Assembly: GCF_900215245.1 (NCBI RefSeq)
Contig: NZ_LT907842.1
Location: forward strand, 3,782,001 to 3,846,000
DNA: 64,000 bases
DNA from: Pseudomonas fluorescens
Lineage (GTDB): Bacteria > Pseudomonadota > Gammaproteobacteria > Pseudomonadales > Pseudomonadaceae
Reading direction: 5' to 3'
Part shown: piece after piece, positions 63,691-64,000 of the stretch
Numbering within the stretch: the first letter of the stretch is position 1
Layout: the number at the start of each line of letters is the position of its first letter
Position numbers and translations under genes: made by a program
The notes under the pieces: model-generated
What the model was told of the DNA's origin: nothing
Databases searched by the model: none
What the model saw: only the letters and a program-made list of their open reading frames with translations

Positions 63691-64000
63691 GAAGGTTTTC
63701 TGACCCGGTCGTAAGGGGGCGCGATTATGCCAGAAAACCTCAGTAATCGATGCATTAGCTGCTCATCGGTAACAATCTTCATTGAAAAAATGTCGGCGAA
63801 AGCGGCGCATCCCAGGGTTTTCGGGGGTTTGGCAAGTCTTTGATTTATAAAGTGCCGGGTCGAAAACACGCGGTTTTGTCACGCAAACGTCATGTCTGAA
63901 ACATTTGTATGAAATTTCGCTGATAGCAGCAGGACGCTGACCAGTTTCGTGTCAATGCGAGGAGCCCTCCGCCGGTGGTGGGCCGGCAGAGACAGCAAGA
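63691..64000. other. 310-bp gene-free right end with a possible Pho box
   Basis: It contains the leftward promoter of the PiT gene. At 63876-63893 the plus strand reads TTGTCACGCAAACGTCAT, which matches the Pho box (CTGTCAT-N4-CTGTCAT) at 10 of 14 positions and points to a gene beyond the right edge. No coding frame is seen. Confidence 0.35.

Overview
The window is a chromosomal segment of a Pseudomonas, most likely from the P. fluorescens complex. The evidence is high GC, the gene content and gene order (hisJQMP-type transporter, braCDEFG, rapA, dinG, pdxH, quiP-like acylase, mucR-type MHYT-GGDEF-EAL protein), several Pseudomonas-restricted small proteins, and many REP/REPIN palindromes built on GTGGGAGCGGGCTTGCTCGCGA. 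Apart from one AT-rich island at about 37.3-41.9 kb it reads as core genome. No tRNA, rRNA, insertion sequence, prophage or CRISPR array was seen.

Layout. 1-8.5 kb: a ligase-associated DNA repair set (Lhr-type helicase running off the left edge, ATP-dependent ligase, metallo-beta-lactamase-fold exonuclease) that is split by a basic amino acid ABC transporter cluster. 8.7-16.6 kb: quiP-like acylase, a GST, two SEC-C zinc proteins with an LEA-type lipoprotein, an OmpA lipoprotein, a collagen-like secreted protein and a CopD-like membrane protein. 16.7-25.2 kb: dinG, a GH50-like glycosidase, an EstB-like serine hydrolase, an OmpA lipoprotein with a histone-H1-like tail, pdxH and a SlyB-like lipoprotein. 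25.2-34.7 kb: DUF6124 protein, a possible small RNA, a chemoreceptor, nhaA, a cysteine-synthase-like enzyme, an FAD oxidoreductase, a lipoprotein, and a divergent SDR/LysR pair.

34.7-41.9 kb is the most interesting part. A leftward bufferin-type operon (bufA-B-C-DoxX: a four-cysteine precursor, an MNIO/DUF692 enzyme, a DUF2063 partner and a DoxX membrane protein) lies back to back with a rightward cluster I do not recognise as described. The second cluster has a 32-residue precursor-like peptide, a UUCG-loop hairpin, a SagB-type dehydrogenase with an RRE-like N-terminus, a second short nitroreductase-fold protein, a phytanoyl-CoA-dioxygenase-like Fe(II)/2-oxoglutarate enzyme and an MFS exporter, ending at a strong terminator. 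It looks like a compact RiPP pathway without YcaO, lanthipeptide, radical-SAM or protease genes.

42.0-47.6 kb: branched-chain amino acid transporter braCDEFG with a 16-bp perfect palindrome upstream of braC, and a divergent DUF2288 gene. 47.9-64.0 kb: an unusual 725-residue tubulin/FtsZ-superfamily protein, a MucR-type c-di-GMP enzyme, a YkgJ-type zinc/iron cluster protein, an MFS transporter, rapA, a small hypothetical, a RidA/class-V-aminotransferase pair with a divergent LysR regulator, a lipocalin-like protein, two very small genes (one a probable ccoM cytochrome cbb3 subunit) and a PiT phosphate transporter.
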